From SIG455 sp045659025 (GTDB lineage Bacteria; Bacillota; Clostridia; UMGS1810), in NCBI GenBank assembly GCA_045659025.1, contig JAZOWA010000023.1:1-60467 (forward strand): DNA of 60,467 nt. Reading direction: 5' to 3'. The notes under the pieces were generated by a model, which did not search any database, was not told the DNA's origin, and saw only the letters and a list, made by a program, of their open reading frames with translations. The position numbers were made by a program, and so were the translations under genes. Below, one piece after another: positions 1 through 6,621 of the stretch; the stretch's first letter is position 1, and every line of letters starts with the position of its first letter.

Positions 1-2
1 GT

Positions 3-146
3 GATACTAAAGAAGGCATATATTATTACAGAACCTACGATAATTTTCAATTAAATGCAGTCAGTATGCATAACGAAGATCTAGACGGCAAATCACTTAT
101 CTCCTACCCTTTAATCAAAGTACCACAAATCAATATAGTCAATTAA
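3..146 (+). CDS. C-terminal end of an unrecognised protein (partial)
   Basis: An open frame enters from the left edge and ends at TAA (144-146), giving 47 residues that finish in PQINIVN. The stop is followed directly by an intrinsic terminator, which supports a real gene end. The fragment is polar, shows no motif I recognise, and converges on the oxidoreductase operon on the other strand. Its function cannot be named from this piece. Confidence 0.55.
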   Translation, partial: DTKEGIYYYRTYDNFQLNAVSMHNEDLDGKSLISYPLIKVPQINIVN

Positions 147-174
147 AAAAGCGATGGAAAATCCATCGCTTTTT
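144..174. terminator. Bidirectional intrinsic terminator
   Basis: An 8-bp perfect stem GCGATGGA/TCCATCGC (151-158 with 162-169) has a 3-nt loop, an A-run on the left and a T-run on the right. It can therefore end both the plus-strand gene at 146 and the minus-strand oxidoreductase operon ending at 193. Confidence 0.85.
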
Positions 175-192
175 ACATTCTAAATATTTCTA

Positions 193-723
193 TCAGAATT
201 CAAATCCGAGATTAACGGCATTAATATTTGCATCAAACAAATTCTGCTTCTTTGCAGAAACAACCTTAGCCATTGCTTTTTCAACTACTCCAAAAGGAAT
301 AATCTCTGTATGCTTAATGGTGTGACCCATCATGATCATATTAGCAAGACCACTGAGATTCTGTTCTGATGCCATCTGTGATGCGGGGATATAATATACC
401 TCAACATCAGTACGCTTTACCTTGCGTTCAACCAAGGAACTATCAACAAAGATTTTACCGCCGCTTACAACAGTATCCTCATATTTATCAAGTGAGGGCG
501 CATTCAAAGCCACCAAAATATCGGGCTTATCAACAACGGGAGAACCAACTTTGGTATCGCTTACGATAACGCTACAACTTGCAGTACCTCCACGCATTTC
601 AGGACCATAGGAAGGCAACCAGCTTACTTCCTTGCCCTCTACAAGACCTGCGTATGCAAGGAATTTACCTGCAAAAAGTATACCCTGTCCGCCGAATCCG
701 GCAATTAACATCTGCTTGCTCAT
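193..723 (-). CDS. 2-oxoacid:ferredoxin oxidoreductase, gamma subunit
   Basis: A 176-aa protein of the pyruvate/ketoisovalerate oxidoreductase gamma family. This subunit packs against the TPP-binding part of the enzyme that oxidatively decarboxylates 2-oxoacids to acyl-CoA and reduces ferredoxin. The N-terminal glycine-rich motif GFGGQG (residues 9-14) and the later SYGPEMRGG segment are typical. Its ATG shares one base with the TAA of the beta subunit (TAATG), so it is probably translationally coupled. Beta, alpha and ferredoxin genes follow upstream, and ilvE heads the operon, which favours branched-chain keto acids (VOR) over 2-oxoglutarate or pyruvate. The exact substrate is an inference. 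Confidence 0.9.
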   Translation of the reverse strand: MSKQMLIAGFGGQGILFAGKFLAYAGLVEGKEVSWLPSYGPEMRGGTASCSVIVSDTKVGSPVVDKPDILVALNAPSLDKYEDTVVSGGKIFVDSSLVERKVKRTDVEVYYIPASQMASEQNLSGLANMIMMGHTIKHTEIIPFGVVEKAMAKVVSAKKQNLFDANINAVNLGFEF

Positions 724-1475
724 TATTTTGCCTCCTCTTCAGCGTATTTGTCCTTATATACTCCAAGGGGATAATAAGGCATCATTTCACTCTCCAACCA
801 TTTGAGAGAATCCTCGGGAGTCTTACCCCAGTTGGTAGGACATGTAGAGAGAACTTCTACTAATGAGAAGCCCTTGCCTTCTACCTGATTCTTGAAGGCT
901 TTTTTAATAGCCTCTTTTGCTTTTTTAATATTCTTAACATTGTTAACCGCTACTCTTTCAAGATATGTAGCACCATCAACATTAGAAAGCATCTCACATA
1001 CCTTTACGGGGTAGCCAACCTTCTCTACGTCTCTGCCGTAGGGAGAAGTCTGTGTAATCTGGCCAGGCAAAGTGGTGGGTGCCATCTGACCGCCTGTCAT
1101 ACCATAAATAGCGTTGTTTACAAAAATAACGGTAATATTCTCGCCTCTTGCAGCAGAGTGAACTGTCTCAGCAGTACCGATAGCAGCAAGGTCACCATCG
1201 CCCTGATATGTAAACACAATGTTGTTTGAATCAGAACGTTTAACACCAGTTGCAACAGCGGGAGCACGACCGTGTGCCGCCTGAACCATATCAACGTTAA
1301 AGTAATTGTATGTAAATACGGAGCAACCTACTGATGCAACACCGATAGTTCTGCCGCGAATACCAAGCTCGTCAATAGCTTCGGCAACGAGACGATGGAT
1401 AATACCATGTGTACAACCAGGACAATAATGCAACGGATTTTCAGTAAGTGCCTGGGGTTTCTCAAATACTACCAT
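723..1475 (-). CDS. 2-oxoacid:ferredoxin oxidoreductase, beta (TPP-binding) subunit
   Basis: A 250-aa TPP-binding subunit. It carries YCPGCTHG near residue 18, which helps bind a cluster or the cofactor in this family, and a TPP/Mg motif beginning QGDGDLAAIG near residue 90 and ending in VNNAIYGMTGG. Start and stop both overlap neighbours by one base (TAATG junctions), indicating tight coupling with the alpha and gamma subunits. With the separate 67-aa ferredoxin gene it makes a four-gene oxidoreductase of the VOR/KOR type. The enzyme would act in the cytoplasm and exchange electrons with ferredoxin. Confidence 0.92.
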   Translation of the reverse strand: MVVFEKPQALTENPLHYCPGCTHGIIHRLVAEAIDELGIRGRTIGVASVGCSVFTYNYFNVDMVQAAHGRAPAVATGVKRSDSNNIVFTYQGDGDLAAIGTAETVHSAARGENITVIFVNNAIYGMTGGQMAPTTLPGQITQTSPYGRDVEKVGYPVKVCEMLSNVDGATYLERVAVNNVKNIKKAKEAIKKAFKNQVEGKGFSLVEVLSTCPTNWGKTPEDSLKWLESEMMPYYPLGVYKDKYAEEEAK

Positions 1476-2545
1476 TATTTGTCACCTCCGATTTTGTTTG
1501 CTTCTTCAATAGAGTCAAGAATGTTGTCAACAGTATGGAGCATACCACCTGTTCTGCTGCAAAGGAGAACGGGCTTCTTGCAACGGGTTGCAAGTTCGAT
1601 ATCCTCAATCATCTGTCCCATGTTAAGCTCAACGGAGATAAATGCTTTTACCTTGTCTGCCGTTTTGTTAAGTACATCTTTGGGGAAAGGCCAGAGTGTG
1701 ATAGGACGAATCATACCAACCTTGATACCTTTCTTGCGTGCTTCGTCAATAGCGTTCTGAGACACTCTCGCAGCCACACCGAAAGCAACGATACAGATTT
1801 CAGCATCTTCCATCATATACTCATCATACATAACCTCGTTTGCCTCAATTGTCTTGTATCTTTCGAATCTTTCAATGTTAAGACGTTCGAGTTCATCGGG
1901 CTGAATATAAAGAGAGTTAACAATATTGGGCTTTCTCTCACAATTTGTACCAGTGAGCGCCCAGGGTTTTTCATAAGTTTTAACTTCTTTTTCATCCAAG
2001 GATACAGGCTCCATCATCTGACCCATAGTACCATCAGCCAAAAGCATAGCAGGCATTCTGTATTTATCGGCAAGATCAAAACACTTAGAAGTCAGATCAA
2101 CCATTTCCTGAACGGAAGAAGGAGCAACTACGATGAGATGAAAATCACCATGTGAGCCACCCTTGGTTGCCTGGAAATAATCGGACTGTGAAGGCTGAAT
2201 ACCACCAAGACCAGGACCACCACGCTGTACGTTTACAATCAAAGCGGGCAAATCACACCCTGCAAGGTAAGAAATACCCTCGCTCTTGAGTGAAATGCCG
2301 GGGCTTGAAGATGATGTCATAACTCTTTTACCGGTAGATGCAACGCCGATTACCATGTTAATAGCGGCAATCTCACTCTCTGCCTGCAAGAACACTCCAC
2401 CATCAACCTTGGGAAGTCTCTTTGCCATATATGCAGCAACTTCTGTCTGAGGTGTAATGGGATAGCCGAAATAATGCTTACATCCTGCCATGATAGCAGC
2501 TTCTGCAAGGGCTTCATTACCCTTCATCAATACTTTTTCTTTCAA
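1475..2545 (-). CDS. vorB: 2-oxoacid:ferredoxin oxidoreductase, alpha subunit (VorB type)
   Basis: About 356 aa. GYPITPQTEV near the N-terminus and SSSSPGISLKSEG followed by QRGGPGLGG are the alpha-subunit pyrimidine-binding and CoA-domain signatures of this superfamily. I place the start at a TTG (2543-2545), giving LKEKVLMKGNEA, because GGGGGAG lies about 5 nt upstream and the family N-terminus is usually KVLMKGNEA. An in-frame ATG at 2527 has only a weak A-rich leader, and an upstream ATG at 2569 would lie inside the ferredoxin gene. The RBS overlaps the ferredoxin stop codon. The specific assignment to branched-chain 2-oxoacids is supported by ilvE in the same operon. Confidence 0.88.
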   Translation of the reverse strand: MKEKVLMKGNEALAEAAIMAGCKHYFGYPITPQTEVAAYMAKRLPKVDGGVFLQAESEIAAINMVIGVASTGKRVMTSSSSPGISLKSEGISYLAGCDLPALIVNVQRGGPGLGGIQPSQSDYFQATKGGSHGDFHLIVVAPSSVQEMVDLTSKCFDLADKYRMPAMLLADGTMGQMMEPVSLDEKEVKTYEKPWALTGTNCERKPNIVNSLYIQPDELERLNIERFERYKTIEANEVMYDEYMMEDAEICIVAFGVAARVSQNAIDEARKKGIKVGMIRPITLWPFPKDVLNKTADKVKAFISVELNMGQMIEDIELATRCKKPVLLCSRTGGMLHTVDNILDSIEEANKIGGDK

Positions 2546-2558
2546 TGCTCTCTCCCCC

Positions 2559-2762
2559 TTATCTTTCAACAGTAATTACACAATCAGGACACATGGTAGC
2601 ACAGAAAGCACAACCTATACAACTATCGGGATCGGTCACGCCTGCGGGATGATATCCTTTTGCATTCAATTCATCTTTGAGTGCAACGATGTTTTTGGGG
2701 CATGCGCCTACGCAAAGACCACATCCTTTGCACAACACTTCGTTAAAAACAACTTTAGCCAT
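2559..2762 (-). CDS. 2x[4Fe-4S] ferredoxin subunit of the oxidoreductase
   Basis: A 67-aa bacterial-type ferredoxin with two cluster motifs, CKGCGLCVGACP and CIGCAFCATMCPD. In the multi-subunit VOR/KOR enzymes this small subunit relays electrons from TPP chemistry to free ferredoxin. It lies between the P-loop ATPase gene (12 nt upstream) and the alpha subunit, whose RBS overlaps its TAA stop. It could also act as a free ferredoxin, but position and size fit the delta subunit. Confidence 0.92.
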   Translation of the reverse strand: MAKVVFNEVLCKGCGLCVGACPKNIVALKDELNAKGYHPAGVTDPDSCIGCAFCATMCPDCVITVER

Positions 2763-2774
2763 AAAATCTACTCC

Positions 2775-3455
2775 TTATCTTAACCACGATTGCCTTACAT
2801 AGAGTTCAATCGGAAAAAGGTTACTAATCTGTCCGTCAAGCTCTTTTACAAGACTACTCTTAACGGAGGTGAACAAAATATCAAGCCCCGTGAGGGATGA
2901 TATCTTATCGGCATATTCCACGGAGGAAAGTACGGTCTCCGCGGTGGTCTCCTCACCGAGATTGGAGTTATTGACAATAGAGGTGAACTTAGCACCTGCG
3001 GCAAGTTCAATCTCCCGCATAACTTCAACAGTGTCCTCGGGTGTTGAGGTGAGATAACGGTATTTATTTATAACAAACACCATCTCATAATCATTTTGCT
3101 CCAAGATATCGGGCATATATCTGCCAAGAGCAAGAGCACCTCTATCATCGCCACCAACGTCTATGACGGAATATTTGCTCTTATCATGGATTACAGAATA
3201 CGCTTCCGCAGGAAGTGCGGGGGTGTCTACGTTTGTATTGGCATAAGGGGAAGAAATCAGTCTAATTCCTGCCCCCTCCAAAATCTGCTCCGAGTCCTTG
3301 GTACGAAAGTAAGGATTTACGATGTCAAGGTCAGCAATAGCGACAGAATTGCCTGTCTTCGCCATACCAAGAGCAAAGTTTACTGCAATATTAGTCTTAC
3401 CGCTACCATAGTGACCTGCAAAAACAGTTATTCTTTTCAGATTTCTACTGTCCAT
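2775..3455 (-). CDS. MinD/ParA-like P-loop ATPase in the oxidoreductase operon
   Basis: A 226-aa cytoplasmic nucleotide-binding protein. The Walker A region is GHYGSGKT (residues 14-21), followed by ADLDIVNPYFR, a SIMIBI/MinD-like switch, and VIDVGGDDRGA, a Walker B-like strand. There are no membrane segments and no cysteine cluster. It overlaps the end of ilvE by 19 nt and precedes the ferredoxin gene by 12 nt, so it is made together with the oxidoreductase. Its role is not known to me. Maturation or regulation of the iron-sulfur enzyme is possible but unsupported by any motif. Confidence 0.85.
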   Translation of the reverse strand: MDSRNLKRITVFAGHYGSGKTNIAVNFALGMAKTGNSVAIADLDIVNPYFRTKDSEQILEGAGIRLISSPYANTNVDTPALPAEAYSVIHDKSKYSVIDVGGDDRGALALGRYMPDILEQNDYEMVFVINKYRYLTSTPEDTVEVMREIELAAGAKFTSIVNNSNLGEETTAETVLSSVEYADKISSLTGLDILFTSVKSSLVKELDGQISNLFPIELYVRQSWLR

Positions 3456-4495
3456 CCGTATGTATCCTCAATCTTTCCCCACTGAATACCGGTGAGTTTG
3501 TCATAAAGTTTCTGTGTAACTTCACCGATTTCGTTATTGTTGATTGTATATGTCTTGCCCTTATAGAAAAGCTGGCCGATGGGTGATACAACCGCAGCTG
3601 TACCACAACCCCATGCCTCTTCAAGTGTACCTGATTCCATAGCAGCAGTAAGCTCTTCGATAGAAAGCAATCTTTCAGATACTTTGTATCCCTCATTCTT
3701 GAGAACTTCGATACATGACTTTCTTGTAATGCCGGGGAGAATTGAACCAGAAAGTGCGGGAGTGATAATCTCGCCGCCAATCTTGAACATTACGTTCATT
3801 GCACCAACTTCTTCGATATATTTTCTCTCCACACCATCAAGCCAGAGTACCTGAGTATATCCGAGTTTCTCTGCTTTTTCGCCGGCACGGTTAGCAGCGG
3901 CATAGTTACCACCGCATTTTGCAAAACCCGTACCACCACGAACTGCACGTACATCGTCTTCTTCAATCATAATCTTAACAGGGTTGATGCCCTCTGCATA
4001 GTAACTGCCGCTAGGTGAGCAGATGATTACGAAAGTGGCATTGACGATTGAGTGTACACCAAGATGCTCGTCATTGCCGAAAAGGAAAGGACGAATGTAG
4101 AGGGATTCGCCATCTTTGTGGGGTACCCACTTCTCCTCGACTTTAACCAATTCCATAATTGCCTGAAGCATATCCTCTTCAGGCATCTGGGGAAGACGCA
4201 AACGCTCCGCAGAGTTATTCATTCTCTTAACGTTTTCGATAGGTCTGAAAAGCTGTACTTTGCCATCAGCTCTTCTGTATGCTTTCATGCCCTCGAAAAT
4301 CTCTGCACCATAGTGGAATACAGTAGCAGCAGGATGCATGCTAAGATTGCCAAAGGGAATGATTCTTGCGTTATACCAACCCTTGTCTCTTGAATAATCA
4401 GCGACAAACATATGATCGGTGAAAATTTTGCCGAAACCAAGATTCTCTGTAGGAATAGCTTTAGGCTCGGTTGTTTTGGTGATAGTGATGTTCAT
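3437..4495 (-). CDS. ilvE: Branched-chain amino acid aminotransferase
   Basis: A 352-aa fold-type IV PLP aminotransferase interconverting Leu/Ile/Val and their 2-oxoacids with 2-oxoglutarate/glutamate. The catalytic lysine is probably K193 in FAKCGGNYAA, matching the KVGGNY site of the eukaryote-like BCAT subgroup. EVGAMNVMF and GSILPGITRKS are the cofactor-phosphate regions. RBS AGGAGAG precedes ATG 4495. It is first in the operon with the ferredoxin-linked oxidoreductase, so the pair can carry amino acid to acyl-CoA (or the reverse, reductive route). Confidence 0.95.
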   Translation of the reverse strand: MNITITKTTEPKAIPTENLGFGKIFTDHMFVADYSRDKGWYNARIIPFGNLSMHPAATVFHYGAEIFEGMKAYRRADGKVQLFRPIENVKRMNNSAERLRLPQMPEEDMLQAIMELVKVEEKWVPHKDGESLYIRPFLFGNDEHLGVHSIVNATFVIICSPSGSYYAEGINPVKIMIEEDDVRAVRGGTGFAKCGGNYAAANRAGEKAEKLGYTQVLWLDGVERKYIEEVGAMNVMFKIGGEIITPALSGSILPGITRKSCIEVLKNEGYKVSERLLSIEELTAAMESGTLEEAWGCGTAAVVSPIGQLFYKGKTYTINNNEIGEVTQKLYDKLTGIQWGKIEDTYGWTVEI

Positions 4496-4554
4496 AATAT
4501 CTCTCCTTACCTGGCGACTGAAATGTCAGCCTTTTAATTTTTTGAAAAATAAAA

Positions 4555-4592
4555 ACGGCTCTGCATTTTTTGAAAGCAAAACCGTCTGATAG
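4555..4592 (-). terminator. Intrinsic terminator / possible ilvE attenuator
   Basis: Read on the minus strand, ACGGTTTTGC and GCAGAGCCGT (4576-4585 and 4555-4564) form a 10-bp stem with two G-U pairs, followed by TTTTTATTTTT. It lies just after the small membrane protein gene and 60 nt before ilvE. I see no good promoter between it and ilvE, so ilvE may depend on read-through here. Confidence 0.65.
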
Positions 4593-4598
4593 ATAATC

Positions 4599-4880
4599 TT
4601 ATATGCTTGCGCATTCGGTTTGCTTACTGGTAATGATTTTAATAATTGAAATTATTAAGGAATTTATGATGATTATTCCAATTATTCCACCTAGGGCAAT
4701 AATGCTTATGACAATACTGAAAATAAGCAAAAATGCAGACGCTGAAACACCAGCACCTGCATTGCATACAAAACCGAATTTGCCGCCCATAGCGGCGTTT
4801 TTTGCACGACAAGATGAACACACACTATTGTCAGTGTGAGTGTTGCTATGTCTTGAATCAGTCATACCAAATCTTGACAT
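4599..4880 (-). CDS. Small hypothetical membrane protein
   Basis: 93 aa, family not recognised. The N-terminal half is polar with a CSSC pair and another cysteine (VCNAG). Residues about 45-85 are very hydrophobic (ILE-rich) and could form one long or two short membrane segments. The C-terminus is short and polar. The ATG at 4880 follows GGGAG at about 10 nt, and a consensus promoter lies at 4919-4947. A dedicated promoter and terminator argue that it is a real monocistronic gene (or leader gene for ilvE). No function can be assigned. Confidence 0.6.
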   Translation of the reverse strand: MSRFGMTDSRHSNTHTDNSVCSSCRAKNAAMGGKFGFVCNAGAGVSASAFLLIFSIVISIIALGGIIGIIIINSLIISIIKIITSKQTECASI

Positions 4881-4918
4881 TCGTGTTCATCTCCCGTCAA
4901 AAAAATTGATCATTATAC

Positions 4919-4947
4919 ATAATAGCACTTTTGACGTGTTTTGTCAA
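4919..4947 (-). promoter_or_regulatory. Promoter of the small membrane protein gene
   Basis: TTGACA (4942-4947) and TATTAT (4919-4924) are separated by exactly 17 nt on the minus strand. Two copies of TTTTGACGT (plus strand 4929-4937 and 4953-4961, 24 bp apart) flank the -35 hexamer and could be an operator. Confidence 0.75.
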
Positions 4948-4977
4948 CACATTTTTGACGTATAACCATTGAAATTC

Positions 4978-6288
4978 CTAATGTTTGACGGAGTTTTTCT
5001 TGGCGTGTTCCAACTTCAACTGACGACGGTTTTTCACTTCGTGAGGTATGGGTTCTATTTCTCCTGCTGACATGAGTGCCTGCCTTGTGAATACAGGTCC
5101 AAAAAGTTCATATATAAGTACAGCAAAAAGAGTGATGTTTCGCACCATTATCCCCTGCCCTGCCATTTCGGGGGAGGCAGCGACCATCGTACACATTCCA
5201 AGGGCAACGCCCGCCTGAGGAAGAAGGGTGATACCGAGATATTTACAGATTTCTGGTGAACATTTGGTGATTTTTGCACTGCCAAATGCACCGAAATATT
5301 TACCAAGTGAACGGAATACGATGTAAGTAGCACCTATCAATACAATGGAAATATCCGTAAACACATTGAGTTCAAGTTCTGAACCACTAATAACGAAGAA
5401 CAGCGCAAAAAGTGGCGAAGTCCATTTGTCGGTTTTTTCCATAAGATCATGAGAAAGAGGACAAATGTTGCAAAACACCGTACCGAGCATCATACAGGTA
5501 AGTAGTGATGAAAAACTTACATGAACAGAACCAATATTGAATTTGACCATTGAAATTGCAGCGGTAAGAAAAACCATCGCAATAGCAAGGTTTAGACGAT
5601 TGGTGTTAGAATTATAAAGCTTCTCTAACTGAGTAAGAATATATCCCATCACCGTACCAAGCAAGAGCGAAGCAAAAATTTCCACCAAAGGATTAATGAA
5701 AATAGATATAAAATCTATCGATCCAACCACCAGTGTTTTTGCTACGCCAAAGGATACAGCGAACACTATAAGACCTACCGCATCATCCAATGCAACTATA
5801 GGTAAAAGAAGTTTGGTAAGAGGGCCATTTGCTTTATACTGACGAACAACCATCAAAGTGGCCGCGGGAGCGGTAGCAGTTGCAATAGCACCGAGGGTGA
5901 GTGTCTGAGACAAAGAGAGTTTGTCGGGCATCATAACATGAATCCCGTAAAGTGCCAGGTCTACGAAAAGCATTGCAACAAATGCCTGTAAAACGCCAAT
6001 AACCATTGCTTGCATACCGGTTTTCTTAAGGTCTTCCAGGCGAAATTCACTACCGATAGAAAACGCTATGAATGCGAGAGCAACTTCAGAGATAAGTGCT
6101 AAATTCTCTACAGAATGATAGTCCTTGAATCCAACACCATCTATACCCAACGCACCAAGGCAGTAAGGGCCCACAAGTACACCTGCAATAAGATATGCGG
6201 TTACTGAAGGTAATTTAAGTGGTTTGAACAGGCGTGTCATCAAAAGACCGCCTAACAGAGCTATGGAAGCAGAAAGTAAAATATCCAT
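4978..6288 (-). CDS. Cation:proton antiporter, CPA2/Kef-like membrane domain
   Basis: 436 aa, almost entirely hydrophobic, with about 12-13 predicted membrane segments (SIALLGGLLMTRLF..., TLGAIATATAPAATLMVVRQ, LLPQAGVALGMC). TATAPAATL corresponds to the discontinuous helix of Na+/H+ and K+/H+ exchangers, and LDDAVGLIVFAV carries the adjacent acidic pair of the ion site. The start at ATG 6288 (MDILLSAS) follows GGAGG at 5 nt; a longer reading to 6339 has no RBS. No RCK/TrkA-N domain follows the membrane part, so regulation differs from full-length Kef. The ion (Na+ or K+) is not decidable here. Confidence 0.85.
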   Translation of the reverse strand: MDILLSASIALLGGLLMTRLFKPLKLPSVTAYLIAGVLVGPYCLGALGIDGVGFKDYHSVENLALISEVALAFIAFSIGSEFRLEDLKKTGMQAMVIGVLQAFVAMLFVDLALYGIHVMMPDKLSLSQTLTLGAIATATAPAATLMVVRQYKANGPLTKLLLPIVALDDAVGLIVFAVSFGVAKTLVVGSIDFISIFINPLVEIFASLLLGTVMGYILTQLEKLYNSNTNRLNLAIAMVFLTAAISMVKFNIGSVHVSFSSLLTCMMLGTVFCNICPLSHDLMEKTDKWTSPLFALFFVISGSELELNVFTDISIVLIGATYIVFRSLGKYFGAFGSAKITKCSPEICKYLGITLLPQAGVALGMCTMVAASPEMAGQGIMVRNITLFAVLIYELFGPVFTRQALMSAGEIEPIPHEVKNRRQLKLEHAKKNSVKH

Positions 6289-6329
6289 ATTAACCTCCGA
6301 TGAATTAATGTGATCATTAAACATTGAAA

Positions 6330-6358
6330 AGTATAGCACACGATATTGCCAAATTCAA
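6330..6358 (-). promoter_or_regulatory. Promoter of the antiporter gene
   Basis: TTGAAT (6353-6358), 17-nt spacer, TATACT (6330-6335) on the minus strand, about 40 nt upstream of the ATG. An 8-bp inverted repeat AATCCTTA/TAAGGATT (6384-6406) lies just upstream, between this promoter and the divergent tRNA-Thr promoter. Confidence 0.7.
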
Positions 6359-6424
6359 GGCAAAAAGGTCGTTTTCTTAATGAAATCCTTAACAAAAATA
6401 AGGATTTTAACACGTATTTTGTTG

Positions 6425-6453
6425 TTGACTTTAACAAGTGCATTTAGTATAAT
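6425..6453 (+). promoter_or_regulatory. Promoter of tRNA-Thr
   Basis: TTGACT (6425-6430), 17-nt spacer, TATAAT (6448-6453), ending 18 nt before the mature tRNA. Confidence 0.85.
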
Positions 6454-6471
6454 ATTTGAGTAAGTATTTTT

Positions 6472-6543
6472 GCTGGTGTGGCTCAAAGGCAGAGCAGCGG
6501 TATCGTAAACCGCAGGTTGCAGGTTCAATTCCTGTCACCAGCT
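6472..6543 (+). tRNA. tRNA-Thr (anticodon CGT)
   Basis: Full cloverleaf: acceptor GCTGGTG/CACCAGC, D-arm GCTC/GAGC, anticodon stem GCGGT/ACCGC with loop ATCGTAA (anticodon CGT, reads ACG), T-arm GCAGG/CCTGT with loop TTCAATT. The discriminator base is T, usual for bacterial tRNA-Thr. CCA is not encoded. It has its own promoter and terminator. Confidence 0.95.
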
Positions 6544-6544
6544 T

Positions 6545-6575
6545 ATCCTCCTTCTTGATTTGATGGAGGATTTTT
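6545..6575 (+). terminator. Terminator of tRNA-Thr
   Basis: 7-bp stem ATCCTCC/GGAGGAT (6545-6551 with 6565-6571), 13-nt loop, then a T-run. Confidence 0.8.
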
Positions 6576-6621
6576 ATGCATATTGTACCCACAATACTAA
6601 TAAACAGGAGCTGAACATATT

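Noticed and set aside
4896..4910. Start of the small membrane protein at an ATG directly after GGGAG
   Set aside because: That ATG is in another frame and reaches a stop after a few codons; the ATG at 4880 opens the long frame.
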